Positions 22,351-34,200 of a DNA stretch of 64,000 bases are shown piece after piece (positions within the stretch are counted from its first letter, which is position 1; each line of letters begins with the position of its first letter). The translations under genes were made by a program, and so were the position numbers. Source of the stretch: Fonsecaea monophora (Eukaryota > Ascomycota > Eurotiomycetes > Chaetothyriales > Herpotrichiellaceae); the NCBI RefSeq assembly GCF_001642475.1, contig NW_019173959.1, positions 248,001 to 312,000 of the forward strand, read 5' to 3'. The notes below the pieces were generated by a model. That model worked only from the letters and a program-made list of their open reading frames with translations, was not told where the DNA came from and did no database searches.

Positions 22351-23966
22351 TGACACCGAGTTGACTGTCCCCGCCGACTATTCTTGAATCTTGATCATGC
22401 CCAAATCATGAATGGGAAAGATATTGCGCCGAAGGTTGCGTTATGAACGGTCTTGATCGGTGCGGTCGAGCGTGTTGGAATCGGCCTAGGCAGAGCAAGG
22501 GTAAAAGGCCGAGACGGATGTACAGGGAGGCACACAAACACGCCGAATAAGTGCCGTGGGAGGGGGTATAAAAACTCTTTTGTATTTTCGTCCGATCAGA
22601 CTCCGGCAGTCTTTGGCTGAACTGTCTTGTTGAAAGCTACATAACTTAATTGATACCCACAAAAAGCCTTATTTATCCTTGTTGTACGCGCTCAACTTGG
22701 ATCAAAGCAGTGCCTTAGTCAACGTCATCCAATCCTTACCAATCCCAGACAGCTCTGTTGCCTGATATGGCATGTTGATGTTGTCCCGTTTCATCCGGAA
22801 ATCTGCGCATCGCGTGCTGTGGTCCGCACTAGCAAGTACGGTGAAGTGTTGTGGCTTCGGATGCTTTTCAACGTCACTTCACACTAGTGGCGTGAGTGGC
22901 TCCCCCACAACCATCACGACCACTATCGTTCGTGGCCTCCTAGCCCAGCGCAAATCTGCCACCGCTTCTATTGAGTCGTACTTTGCTCTCTTATCCAACA
23001 AATCAATTGCCCTTCACAACATGGTGTTAAGGGATACAGCCGAATTTCTTGACACAACAGATCAGCATTAGGACAATGGCCGCTGCATGACAGACCGTCC
23101 CAACACCGCTACATGTGGAGGACTGATCATCATATTGACTTTGTCAGGTGGAGACTTGAGAGGTCTTGAACAGGGATGACTTGGAAGAGTCAAAGACGAT
23201 CTGGCCCTTGCCTGTAGGTCGGCTGGGTTGATATTTCCTGCGCTGCCCTGTAATCCCAGACTTCACGGCTCGGAAGAGCAAGGACTGATATTTTTCCTGT
23301 GCCATCACAACGGACCATGCTCGCTGAAATCAATTCTCAGTGCTCAGCCTGAAACCCTAGCTACTGTTCAAATTGTCAGACCGAGTATCGCTTGTGGTTG
23401 ATTTGCGCTGGTCCAGGATGTCACCGATGTCGAGATTTTGGTCTCACAGGACAAGACGATGCTGCTGGGTCTCTTCAAGGAAAATTCTCTGGATAGGTGC
23501 CCGATTGCCCAGGCTATATGAGCCAATTCGGCCTGCTTTGGGTGTATGAAGAGAACTAATGTACTCCAGATCTCGGGACCCACATGTTCAAATATGCTTT
23601 AGCCACTGCAGTTGCCTTTCTCGATCAACAACACTCACTATCTATAGAGGACCCCGATTTCTCTCCATTCTCAAGCATGGCCTGGCTAATAAATTATGAC
23701 GGACTCCATAGTTCTAGGTCATTACGGTCCGTGGAGTGGGTCCATGTCACCGTGACTCCCTTGTTGCGTGGTTGCTTACCTTGGTCCCCTTCCGCGGAAG
23801 CATTTGTTAAGGAGGAGCTTAGCAATCAGGGAGGTATAGGATGGCAAGACCAAGCGTCTCCTATGTGTATATAAAGAGCTAATAATCGGCACAGACATTC
23901 GGATGGGCCATCTATCCAGACATTCTACTCTCTTCACAATTCCTGTTGCAAATACAAGCACTCACT
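22351..23966. other. Intergenic spacer
   Basis: Short frames at 22772-23071 and 23584-23874 show no family signature, and no splice chain links them. The last 200 bases probably contain the promoter of the dehydrogenase gene. I see nothing else that can be supported. Confidence 0.5.
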
Positions 23967-24989
23967 ATGGCGCCCCTGCCGTTTGCAAGTTTCGTCACAT
24001 TCACCAAAACATGGCACAATAGGCCTTACCCGGCCATCTCGCCTACGAGGCCAGAGGTGTCGGCTGCTGGGAAGAACGTCGTCATCACAGGTGGAGGAAC
24101 TGGCATTGGGAAGGCTACCGCCATTGCCTTTGCTACCGCGGGCGCCAGATCCGTCTCCATCATAGGGCGTAGGGTCGATCGTCTCCAGACGGCTGCGACA
24201 GCTATCACCGAAGCCAACCCCTCGACTCTTGTGGTTCTGCAGTCGGGCGATGTCACGAATCGTGAATCCCTCGAGGCCGCTCTGGACGCCATTGTGGCGA
24301 AAATCGGTGGCGGCGACGGCAGCAACAAGATTGACATATTCCTCAACAACGCCGGGACCCTCCCCCATGAAGCCGGGGTGGTCGACTATCCAGAATCAGA
24401 GGTCCGGCGATGTTTCGAGATCAACTTTATGGGCTCGTACAATGCCCTGCAGGTGTTTACTCCGCTAGCAGCGCCCGGCGCAAAGCTCATTAACGTGGGA
24501 AGTGGCATCGGTCACTGGGCTCCTCTGCCAGAAGTGCCGGGGGTGTGGAGCTACGCGGCCTCAAAAGCAGCGACACTGAAGATGATGGAGTATTACGCCT
24601 CCGAGCACCCGAACATTCATGTCGTGGGCATCCACCCGGGCATCATCAGCACGGAGATCAACCCCAATATGCCAACGGGCCCGGACTCAGGTATGTACTT
24701 ACGTATTACCTTGCATTTCCTTTTTATGCCATATGCTATACATCACGGCTAGTGGTGGATGTGATTTGCTGTTGTTGCTTCTAGAAAATCATGATACTTG
24801 GCTAACACACCTTGGCCGACAGTGGATTTACCGGCACACTTTGTCGTGTGGCTTGTGTCGGAGGAAGCGGCGTTTCTGCGGAACAAGTTTGTCTGGGCGA
24901 ATTGGGATGTGGAGGAACTCAAGGCTCGGGCGGAGGAGATCCGGACGTCGTCTCTGCTGAGGGTGTATTTGAATGGTGTCGACATGTAA
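23967..24989 (+). CDS. Short-chain dehydrogenase/reductase
   Basis: Two exons, 23967..24690 and 24823..24989, give 296 aa; the 132-base intron has donor GTATGT and branch CTAAC. It is a classical NAD(P)-dependent SDR: the cofactor motif TGGGTGIGK is near residue 42, NNAG near 128, the catalytic Ser in INVGSGIG, and the YxxxK pair in YAASK near 196. The PG motif HPGIIST follows. The C-terminal exon adds a helix found in fungal SDRs annotated only as oxidoreductases of secondary or xenobiotic metabolism. Substrate cannot be told from sequence. It is followed, on the same strand, by a Zn2Cys6 gene that could regulate it. Confidence 0.92.
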
Positions 24990-25340
24990 TTGGGATTATG
25001 GTGTTTGTTGGCGACCTCAGCTGATATACATACATATTTTGAGATAGTGTATACACCCAGTGCCAGGCTCGACTACGCCTGTATTCTTTTAAAGACTGCA
25101 TTCCGATCAGTCACATTGCGGTCGTCAGATCGAGAAGCCCAAAGCAGCCTAGTGCAAAACCTTGACTTGTTCTCATTTGTCAGCGTTGGTTCCGCGGAAC
25201 ATGAGGCTCCTTGGCTGCTAAATACCAGGTACTCACTCTGTGTACCTTCTTCACCTTCCCTTTTACCGAGTTGCTCAGTATGCTGCAACACAAACTTCGC
25301 AAGGTGCGTCTCCTTAGACTTGTTTCGATTGTTACCACAG

Positions 25341-27184
25341 ACTGACGCATCCGGACAAGGCGTGCGACTTTTGCTACCGCAGGAGAATCAAATGCGACGC
25401 ACAAAAGCCCCGATGCACCAATTGCATTCTGCATGACTCGGTCTGTGGTTTCGGGGCTGCGAGCCGTAAAGCGCAGACCAGACGTCGCGAGTCGAGTGAA
25501 GATATTGCAGTCCTGCGGAAGCAGGTAGAGGGTCTCGAATCGAGTCTGGACCAAGCTCTGAGGAGGATCGAAGAGCTTCAGAGTCTTATGCCGAGATGGG
25601 AGACAGACTCAGAGATTCAAGCTGTCTCTCCCAGCATCCCTGAAGACAACGTCCCCTTGGTACAGAAAGAACCTCTTCCCAATGCGCGCATGGAACTTCC
25701 GCCGCGTCAGGACGTTCTGTCTGCGACGGAAGCGTACCTCACGACGCTGAACGCCGTTCTTCCGCTGTTCCACCCCGGCCGACTCCTGCAATCCATCAAC
25801 GACTGGTACATATATCCTGATCGGAGAGAGCGGACGACGTGGGCGGCCATCAACGTGGTCCTCGCGCTAGCTCACCGTCAAATACCCGCGATACCAGGCG
25901 AGAGAAGCGCGGCGGACTACCTGCATAACGCCCAGACAGTGCTCTCCGAGGTGATCATGGGCGACGCAGATCTTCTCAACGTCCAGATCCTGCTGGGGAT
26001 GGTCATGCTTTTCCAGGGCACACAAGATGTCAAGCCCGCGACGATGCTGATCGCCGTTGCTCTACGTCTGGCGCACGAATTGGGCCTGCATACCCGGAGA
26101 AGCACCCAGAAGCACACCCTCGACCATTCCCAGGTCTTGGAACGGGACAGAGTCTTCTGGATCGCATACATCCTCGACAGAGATATCAGCTTACGTGCAG
26201 GTCAGCCCCCTGTACAGCGCGAGGCCGATATTGAAATCGAATACCCGTCGGCAGAGCCCGAAGACGGTGCTGGAACAGTTGCCATAACTTCCAACGCCGA
26301 CGGTACCGTCCCATTCAACTTCCTCCGCTGCCGTGTCCAACTCGCCCAGATCCAGAGTGAAGTCTACGACTTTATGGTTGCGACCCGCGCAGGCATTGGG
26401 ACATTGGTTGACTCCGCGCCCGACGACGACGTGGCACGGCTGAACCACATGCTGGACGCATGGCTCTCCAGCATCCCGCCACCGTTTCGGCCCGGCGCCA
26501 TCCTCCAAGCCGGCCAGCAGAACCTGAGCAGGAGCTTCGCGGTCCTCTACTCGGCCCACCTCGCCTGCCGGACGCAGGTATACCGCGCGGATGCCATGGC
26601 GTCGCGCTGGGTCCAGAATCTCCGGACCTTTGGCAGAACAGTGACGACTTTGAAGGGCCCTGTCCCCGTCTCTGTCTCTATCGTCCCTGTCCAAGCGCCA
26701 GTGCCAGTTCCAGTCCCTCTACCGACTCCGTCCCTGCAGGACTGGGAGAAGCTCATCGCCGAGACGCGAGGGTACATGCGGCTCGTCTGGGGCGTGGAAC
26801 CCCGAGACCAGGCGTTTATCTGGTTAGCAAAAGAACCTCTCTCCCTTTCCCATTTCCCTGAAAATTGAAATTCTTCCTTGCATCAAATCACCCCTTCCCC
26901 TTCCTCCCAATTTAGGACAAGATCACAGGCTGATTGATAATATTTCATTCGTCGGCTCCTTCAGGATGACCGCCTGCACCTACGTCTCGGGCTCAATCTG
27001 CCTGACCGCCAACATCATGTTCGAGCCGGGCCACCCGGGCGTACACCACGACCTGGCCCTGGTGAACCACTCCTTTGCCCTCTTGGACGAGTTGATCCGG
27101 CAGACGGGGCGGAAGGCTCTTGGCGATCTACGCGACGCGTGCGAGGAGCTGTTGCGCTACGCATGTGCGTTGTCTCCTATTTAA
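25341..27184 (+). CDS. Zn2Cys6 transcription factor with Fungal_trans domain (start unresolved)
   Basis: Recognisable exons are 25341..26822 and 26965..27184, encoding at least 566 aa. The zinc cluster ACDFCYRRRIKCDAQKPRC with CxxCx6C follows shortly after the acceptor at 25340. A coiled coil (DIAVLRKQVEGLESSL) comes next and the fungal regulatory domain lies around residues 120-330, including LAHELGLHTR and DRDISLRAGQPP. The upstream sequence is in frame but contains no ATG, and the nearest ATG (25280) is out of phase with the acceptor; a further 5' exon or a small sequence error must supply the start. The last intron of 142 bases is long for this window and contains no in-frame continuation, so its borders are probable rather than certain. 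The gene may control the neighbouring dehydrogenase or the GST-like gene it converges with. Confidence 0.85.
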
Positions 27185-27637
27185 GGGGGCTGTCGATTCA
27201 AGGTTGTAGAGATGTGGTGTGTCGTATTTTTTTGTTCTTGCTGTCTGGAGTCGGGAGGCGAAGTCGCCATCATATATACATATGTTTCGGTCTACGAAAA
27301 ATGTGTATATTAATGGGTCTCTTCTCTTCGGAACAGAACCCATTGGTTCAGCAAAAATGGTATGCATGTATAGAGGGGGCAAACACTTGTCTGTTGGACC
27401 GACTACTTGTATTTTCACTTTTAGTAGGCTCCTTTGGTTTCTGCCGAAGGTGTTTGGGGTTGATAAGTACTATATTCATGTCATCCGGATGCCCGGGTAG
27501 GCAGGTAGGTAACCCTTGTTAGACTCTCTGAGCGAATGTCCTTCTTTGTGGCTATATGACACTTGACGCACTTGACGCACTGACCTGACCCAAGCCGACC
27601 TGACCTGTCCCGGTAAGACGGTGTCTAGCAGCAGTTC
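27185..27637. other. Spacer between convergent genes
   Basis: Non-coding by inspection; A/T-rich, likely the 3' untranslated regions of the flanking genes. Confidence 0.5.
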
Positions 27638-28740
27638 TCAACGCCCTACACGCTGCTGTTTCTGCTGCTGCTGCTGCTGCTGCTTCTCCCATAGGGTATG
27701 CAGCGTCGGATTTCCCCCCGTGACACCCACCCACTCCCCCTCCCGCAACTTCGGCCCGGCATACCCAAGCACGTCATCCGGGATCAGATGCGCGCGCTCG
27801 GCGTCCAGGAGTCGCGCGACGAAGACGATCGTGTGCGCGTCCAGTGCCGTGGGACCAACCTCATCGCCAAATAGCCACTTCTGCTCACGCCCTCGCTTGG
27901 AGAGCAGCTGGCTGATTTTCGAGAGGTAGGCGCGCGACTCTGCCTCGACGGTGGCGACTGACTGGTTCTTGGAGGCGAACTGTTGGAGTTTGGTCCGGTG
28001 GCTGGGGAGATCGAAAGTTTCGCGGTCGGTCCGTCAGCGGGGGGGTGTTTTTGTGTTCAACACAATCCAAAGCAGCTTGAAAATTGAAAAGGGGAGAAAT
28101 GGGTGAGAAGGGCTAAGGAAAATGTGGAAATACAGGTGGGGAGAGAAAAGAACTCACTTGTCCAGTTTACGCTGCAGCATCTCACGATACCTCGGCGACG
28201 TCTCAGGCCGGGCCATGATCTCCTCGACGGCCTCCATGACCCCCTCGGTCCGGCGATCCTCGGGCTTGAACGAGATGGTCACGTAGGAGATGTTGTGGAG
28301 TTGCTCGAGGAGGGATTCAATCGTCTGCTTGTGCGCGGATGGGAGGAGGCTCGGGTACCGGTCGCATAGGTACCGTGTGATATCCGCGCTGTCGATCAGT
28401 TTTACGCCGAGGGACGGTGCGAGGAGGGCAGGGACCTGAGTAGTCATTTGACAAGGTCAGAAGAAAAGAGTGAAATACACACAAGAGCTATGTGAAGCTC
28501 TTAAGACGGACATAACACTCCTGGCTGGCACCGACATACCGTGCCTTTCGGATGCTTCTCCAGATACGCCTCGGACATCTGCTCGCCCGTGTAGATGTCA
28601 ATGAAGCATTGTTCGGGCTCGACGGCGTCCGCGGGTGATCTGGGCGGGCCCTTGAGACGCAATGTGTAGAGGACCATTAGCGAGCAGATGGAGAAGGGGT
28701 TGTAGTATAGCTGGTAGGGAGAAGTGCTGGACTGTGCCAT
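27638..28740 (-). CDS. Glutathione S-transferase-like protein with C-terminal poly-Gln
   Basis: Three exons, complement of 28540..28740, 28158..28435 and 27638..28001, give 280 aa. The N-terminal thioredoxin fold has YYNPFSICSLMVLYTLRL, where the Ser sits at the usual glutathione-activating position. VPALLAPSLGVKLIDSADI supplies the cis-Pro (VPAL) and the SNAIL-like segment (DSADITRYL). An all-helical C-terminal domain follows, with GDEVGPTALDAHT as the N-capping-box region. The third exon needs the acceptor CCCCAG at 28002-28004; upstream in that frame there is a stop. The protein ends in a CAG-encoded run of seven Gln, Lys, two Gln and a short basic tail. It is GST-like by fold; whether it isomerises maleylacetoacetate (zeta class) is not supported, because the zeta SSCxWRVR motif is absent. 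Confidence 0.82.
27655..27692 (-). repeat. CAG-type trinucleotide run coding poly-Gln
   Basis: CTG repeats on the plus strand, read as Gln codons at the C-terminus of the GST-like gene. Confidence 0.9.
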
Positions 28741-29639
28741 TCTGCGTGCAAAAGGTATGTAGTATGTGTGTTTAAGCTGCTGGTTGGGGTTTCTGCAACG
28801 TCTTCACCGTTGTTATTGAATGCTGGATGGCAGGTCAGTGCTAATGCTCCGAGTATTCCTGTGTTCGATACCACTGTTATCAAGGGTTCGCCTGGGTAGA
28901 TGAGAGGATGGACACCCACATATAGAAAGAGCATTGGTGCTGCACCTCAGGCCCTCTCCCTCTGTTCTTGAGTGTTGGTACTCGACGTCACTAACACTCG
29001 AGGGTTATACATGCATGTCCGTCAGATACCCGAGCCGGCCGCGTGGTGGAGGCATAGACAGGCCCTAAGGCGTCCAGCTGGGAATCTTTCTCCCCGCATA
29101 AACATCCAGTGGGCCTTATTCGTGGTAGCCAAGGTTTGTGGGGGTGGTTCGTGTGAGATGGATTAAAGCCGTTAAAAACATGGCCTACGTTCCAAGTATG
29201 CGGATTCCCCGACGAGACAGAAGACGAACGGTGCTGACAGCCTTGATTAATAGCGAGGTAATGGAGCGGAGAATATCAATCGCCTTGGTGGGGGAGTCAA
29301 TCAAGAGCGGTGGAGTGGTGTCGTGTCAGATCGCTAGGAGAAGGCTGTGTACTCGGTATTGTGATGGCATTGGTCTCGGGGAGATCGGGGATGGGATGAT
29401 AGCCCTGGAAGAATCAACATGTGGTAGCCTCAATTGACTAGAGTGAGCAGAGAAGTGTGGGTGGGAAGCAAAGGACCTTACGGGAAGGATGTTGACGATA
29501 GTCTCCGGATGAAAGCAGCAATTCAATTTCTAGCTACGCTAAATCCATTTCCAAATTCGTAAACCAACTTCTTGTCCTAACCGACAACCTTGTACCCTTT
29601 TCTGTGCCTGATCATACAGTATTCCCCTAGCGACAACGA
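28741..29639. other. Intergenic spacer
   Basis: No gene supported. The left part must hold the promoter of the GST-like gene; the right part is 3' flank of the dioxygenase gene. Confidence 0.5.
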
Positions 29640-30755
29640 CTACGCCGCCACTTCCGGCCCAATGGGCGGACGACTCGCGGCCAGATTGCACTGGCGAAAC
29701 AACCTGACTTCGTCCTTGTCGAAAGCGCCCACGACGCTGTGCAGAACCCCGTGGTTGTTGAAGAGCACAAAGTCGCCTTCCTGCCAGTCGTGCGCGTACA
29801 CGCGCTCCGGCGCGATCCCCGGACGCTGCAGATCGTGCACAATCTCCCGCACCCGGGCCAGGTCATCGATGACGCTGCCGTCGCGCAGGTGGATCTTGCG
29901 TACGACCGACGGGTGGATCTGCAGCGCGAACCGGCCCGTGACGGGGTTTTGCCAGGCCATGGGCTGGATCTGGACGTCCGAGGCATTTTCGATCGGCGGT
30001 AGTTCGTCAACCGGTACCTCCTTACCTTCAGAGACCATGCCCAGCCCGTCTGGGCGCGATTTGGCCGTCGAGATCCAGACGTAGGGGTGTGGTGCGTACT
30101 CGACCTTGGAAGTGAGCACGAACTCCTTTTGCTCGGCGCTGAGGTTTTCAAACATGGTGTACCCCGACACAAAGGCCGTGGTGCCTAGCGGAACCTGTAG
30201 GGTGTCATTGCTGCCGTCGTCGTAGAGAACGGTCTGCGTCCGTCCCGTGGGAACCTTGACCGCAAGTAGAGACGTGACGAGCGGTGGTTGAAGACCCCCA
30301 TATAGCGCGGCGTCGATGTGCCAGCGGTAGAAACGGGTGAAATCCAGATCTTGCTCTTCTGGGATGACTGTCGTGTGGAACGTGCGATGATGGGGGTGCT
30401 TCAACGTAATGTCCTTGAGCCCTTCGTACTCGGGGACAAAGCCATTGCCGATGACCTGCACCTCGGGCTGATGAGGCACGGTCTTGAGGTCGGGGTGGAG
30501 GATGGACCGTTTGGCGTCAATCGTCTTGCCGTGGCCGTATGACATGGCCTCCGGATCGAAGCGGCGGGTCAGTTCCGCCTGGTCCTTGGGGGTGAGACCC
30601 GCTTGGGACTTGACGCAGATGACATTGTAGGTGTAGAGGGCGTTGCGAAGCGCCTCGAAGTCTGCGTCTGAGAGGTTTCTCAAGTCTACGTCGTTGACAA
30701 GTGCCCCGAATTCAGGTCGAGTTGGGGTGATGGGCGAAACCGTGATTCCTGGCAT
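29640..30755 (-). CDS. xanA: Fe(II)/2-oxoglutarate-dependent xanthine dioxygenase (XanA-like, TauD family)
   Basis: One exon, 371 aa, starting at MPGITVSPITPTRPEFGA; codons upstream lack an ATG before that point. XanA converts xanthine to uric acid with 2-oxoglutarate and oxygen, replacing molybdenum xanthine dehydrogenase in fungi. Iron ligands are the HxD in FYRWHIDAAL (near residue 150) and the distal His in NHGVLHSVVGAF (near 340). The conserved HPYVW segment, PRPGIAPERVY-like QRPGIAPERVYAHDWQEGD and the C-terminal QCNLAASRPP are all close to the Aspergillus XanA pattern as I know it. Two GATAAG sites in its upstream region fit nitrogen control by the GATA factor AreA. Another TauD-family substrate remains possible, since assignment rests on recognised motifs only. 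Confidence 0.88.
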   Translation of the reverse strand: MPGITVSPITPTRPEFGALVNDVDLRNLSDADFEALRNALYTYNVICVKSQAGLTPKDQAELTRRFDPEAMSYGHGKTIDAKRSILHPDLKTVPHQPEVQVIGNGFVPEYEGLKDITLKHPHHRTFHTTVIPEEQDLDFTRFYRWHIDAALYGGLQPPLVTSLLAVKVPTGRTQTVLYDDGSNDTLQVPLGTTAFVSGYTMFENLSAEQKEFVLTSKVEYAPHPYVWISTAKSRPDGLGMVSEGKEVPVDELPPIENASDVQIQPMAWQNPVTGRFALQIHPSVVRKIHLRDGSVIDDLARVREIVHDLQRPGIAPERVYAHDWQEGDFVLFNNHGVLHSVVGAFDKDEVRLFRQCNLAASRPPIGPEVAA

Positions 30756-31289
30756 GGTGTCTGCGTGTCGTACTTGGAGAAGAATTTGTTGAACTGTGGA
30801 GTCTGAATGTGAAAGTTCTGAGGGATTGCGATACAAATTCAAGGTGAACTGAAGGGTGGGAGATATATATATACTCGCATCGGGGAGGCATCGCGTTAGC
30901 TAGATGAACATACCGCTTACCTGCTGCTACGGCCTCGTACAAGGCAGAAGAACATCTTCTCGGAAGGCACCTATCTCGACTTACTTGGCGACCATACATC
31001 TCCTTTTGATTTGACGTTGATGATGGGACAAGTGAGATAAGATGATCGTAGATCGCACAGCCCGGCCATCACCGAAAGAGGGATTTCCGGGCGAAGGCGA
31101 AAAAGAGGAAAACTTGCGCGAGCTGGTGCCAAGACCCAAAGATCGTACGAGGTACGACGTCGTACGAAGCTGATGGGAACCTCCGCCAAATTGCCTCTTT
31201 AGGAAAAAACCTTCCGTCCCCTTATCTTAGCCCGGGGGTATCATTTTGGTCATTAGTCGGTGCACATCTATAACCCTTCATATCACTGT
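30756..31289. promoter_or_regulatory. xanA upstream region with GATA sites and a 14-bp palindrome
   Basis: GATAAG occurs at 31036-31041 and on the other strand at 31221-31226; pairs of such sites are bound by AreA-type factors. The perfect palindrome GTACGACGTCGTAC lies at 31152-31165. A TATATATATA stretch lies at about 30859-30870, roughly 105 bases upstream of the start codon. No UaY-type TCGG-N6-CCGA site was seen. Confidence 0.55.
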
Positions 31290-34200
31290 CTAGCCTTGCG
31301 TGGTCTTTGACTTCCTCAATCCCAGCTTGGCTGACCACTTTCGTGTACTCCGTGAGAACGCACCTCCAGTTTGTCTCTTGTCCACCGAGATCTCTGGCGG
31401 TAGAACCAACGTCGACTGACGCGATGACTGTAGAGAGTGGTCACTCAGGGTTTGTGACATGGTTGTCTTCTCCTCCAGACTGAGGAGATCGTCAGTAGTC
31501 GTAGTGTTGCTAGTAGTTGATGTCATTCCAGATGGCACCGCCTCTTTCTCCTGGATTTGCGGTGCAATATTCACCTCTGCTGGAAGCTCCACAGGCAGAT
31601 TCCTGCCCCCTGGTAGTTCGCTCGGGGTTGTTGTTGAATCAAGCTCGGCAATCCCTTGACCACTAAGCTCCTGAGCTTCGTGTTGGTCGTCTTCTTTCGC
31701 TGGCCCAGATTTTTGGAACCGGTTTTTGTAGATGATGTCTTCCAGGCCCGGGCGAAGTTTGCTGAACTTTAACCCCGTCGAGATCTTGGTCAGAGGTATT
31801 AACCGATCGACTTCATCGTGAACATGTTTCTGTAACAGGAGCTCTTTCCCGGCAAAGGTCTTTGTCATGGCTGTTGTATAGTAGACGGCTGCATCCTCGA
31901 TCTGCTTCGTGGAAACGTACTTCCCCTGGTACCGGAAAGCTCGCTCAAGAATGAGAATCATGTCACAGGCACATTTGAACAACATCCTCGCCGTGGGAGG
32001 AGCGGCTAGAATGCATAATGACAACGCGAGTGCCCCTCCCGCCCCCATGGTACCGAAAATAACACCTGTAGTTACCACTCCGACCCCGACAAACTCCGCT
32101 ATTGTCACGGTCATAAACTTCTTGAGATGGCCAAGGACCACTCGAGTCATGATTTCTTCAACTTCTTCTGGTAACGCTTTGGGGAATCCAAAACATTGGA
32201 GGACGTGCTGACAGAGGATTCGAGCAACAGTTGGTGTCCCTATCGCGCCCGAAAGCGGTAGCGGGACCATGGCAGTGCGGACTGCGTGGAGGCCCAAACG
32301 CATGCATTCTGTGATTGCGGAGTCAATCTTTTGTTCGACATCCACGACTTGTGCCGCAACCGCGAAGATTCGGACCTTTTCATCTTGAATGAGATCTAGG
32401 GTCTGTGTCAAAAGTCTCTTGACTGCCTGATCGTCATCTAATGCTCCCCAGTCAGTAATTCAGGTCTCGTCTGTGGAGTTAACAGAGTACCGACCCTTGG
32501 AGAGACAGCAGTATCCATCTGCCTTGTAATGCTTGATCTGTGACAGCTCCCGGCGAAGCGCCTCGAACTGTTCCTCTGCCAAACTATCCGCTTCTTCATT
32601 TGCCAGTCGCTGTGCCTCGGGGTAGTTGCCAGTCTGTTCCATGTACTTATCCAGTAGAGGCCACCTGTGGAGGGCAAGCAATTTGTCCTTTTTGGTCCCA
32701 ATCACAAATACCGGTACGTGATTGGAGAACTGGGCAATGGTTTGAAAGGTTCGCTTGTCGGCCTCCTCGATACGACTGACGTCCGAATCCACGCAGAACC
32801 TGTGCATCCTGTGAGCAAGTCGATGGTTTTCCACCTAATGCCAGAGAAACGCACCAAATCACATGTAAAGCCTCAGCCGGATCTTTCTGAAATGCCCGAT
32901 GGCGGAGAAATTTGGCAATCAACTCAAGTTCCTTGTCACTTCCTGCTTGCCAGCCTCTGGAGTCGTGAATGATCAAGCCAGGGTTATTGGGAGATTCAAA
33001 GGCTTCGTTGATGTCGTGATTGCCTTGCTTGTAGCTGTCTGACTCCTCAGTCTAGATAGCAATGTCAGTCTGAGGTGTTCTCGAATACGATGAATGAGGT
33101 GAGACAACCATTTCAACTCCAAAAATCTTGTTTATCAATGTCGACTTGCCTACACCCGTCTTTCCACAAACCAGTATTCGGAATGCTTTTACGCCACTTG
33201 CTTGCAGTTGTAAACCTTCGAGCCACGGAGGGATTACCTCTCCCTCCTTCAAGTAGCGGTCTCGATAATCGGCCAAATCCTTCTTCATGGACTTGAATCG
33301 GGCCTGTTCGTAGAATCGCGGATACCTGTCCAGGACGCAGAATACTGAAGGATGAATTATCGTGCCGTAACTTCCTAGACTCTGATCAGAATTACGCGTG
33401 TGTCGAAATTATGGATCTTGTCCCTTACCACCATCGCACCATCCAATGAATCCCTTGGAATTGAAAGCTTTGCGTGAGCTGTTATACAGTGAACTTGAAC
33501 AATTGATCTGTAAATTGTGGGTTTGGTTGTCATCGGCAGCACTTCCGTGCAGAGACTGCAGATCGTAGAGGCTGACTTGTATGCCGTTCGAGTGGTAGAT
33601 CTGCCATTCGATCTTTTCACTCCCATCGAGCTTCGGCACCTCGCCCGCATATTGTGGGAACGCTAGGGAGAGGGGGTTTTCCTTCCCGGCAGGCACCGAG
33701 TCCTCTTGCTTGGGTTGAAGAACGAGTCCGGCTCGCATACTTTCGATGAGCAGCCATTGTAGAGGGTATAAGGACAAACCATCCTCACGGGCGCCTCCTC
33801 CAAGGTCCTGGTGCGAGCCCATGAACCATGCTTGAACGAAGCTTCTCCCCGTCATGTCCGGAGCAGATGGTGGATCGAAAATTTCCGGACTTAGTTGAGA
33901 GCGTGTCTCATTCAGAGCCAAGGCATGTCTCAGGTTCTTGATGGATGGGACAAACGCGATGTCATGCATGTGGCCTTCGGCAGTGTATTTCACAGTGTCC
34001 ATGACCCCAACGAATTGTATGACTGGTGGCCGGGTTGTGTGCGACCGTAGAAACTCGATCATCTTTGGGCCGTTTCTGTTATCATCCTCCTTGCGCGCCC
34101 GGTAGATGTCCAGTGTAGTCTGATAGAGTGTATCGAAGTATCTCAACGACGTGCTTTTAGGTAAATACATGGTGTCCAGCAGTCCGGCCACCGCACGAAC

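Noticed and set aside
22772..23071. 99-codon frame upstream of the dehydrogenase
   Set aside because: No similarity to known proteins and no exon chain; composition equals background.
27638..28740. GST-like gene as maleylacetoacetate isomerase
   Set aside because: The zeta-class SSCxWRVR motif is absent and the gene is 15 kb away from the homogentisate genes.
32458..32462. In-frame TGA in the same gene as the true end of the protein
   Set aside because: A second 57-base intron with matching phase spans it, and the frame continues into the C-terminal helical domain.
33052..33060. In-frame TAG in the DUF2235-GTPase gene as a disabling stop
   Set aside because: It is the last part of a predicted 57-base intron with a CTGAC branch; splicing removes it and restores the GTPase sequence.
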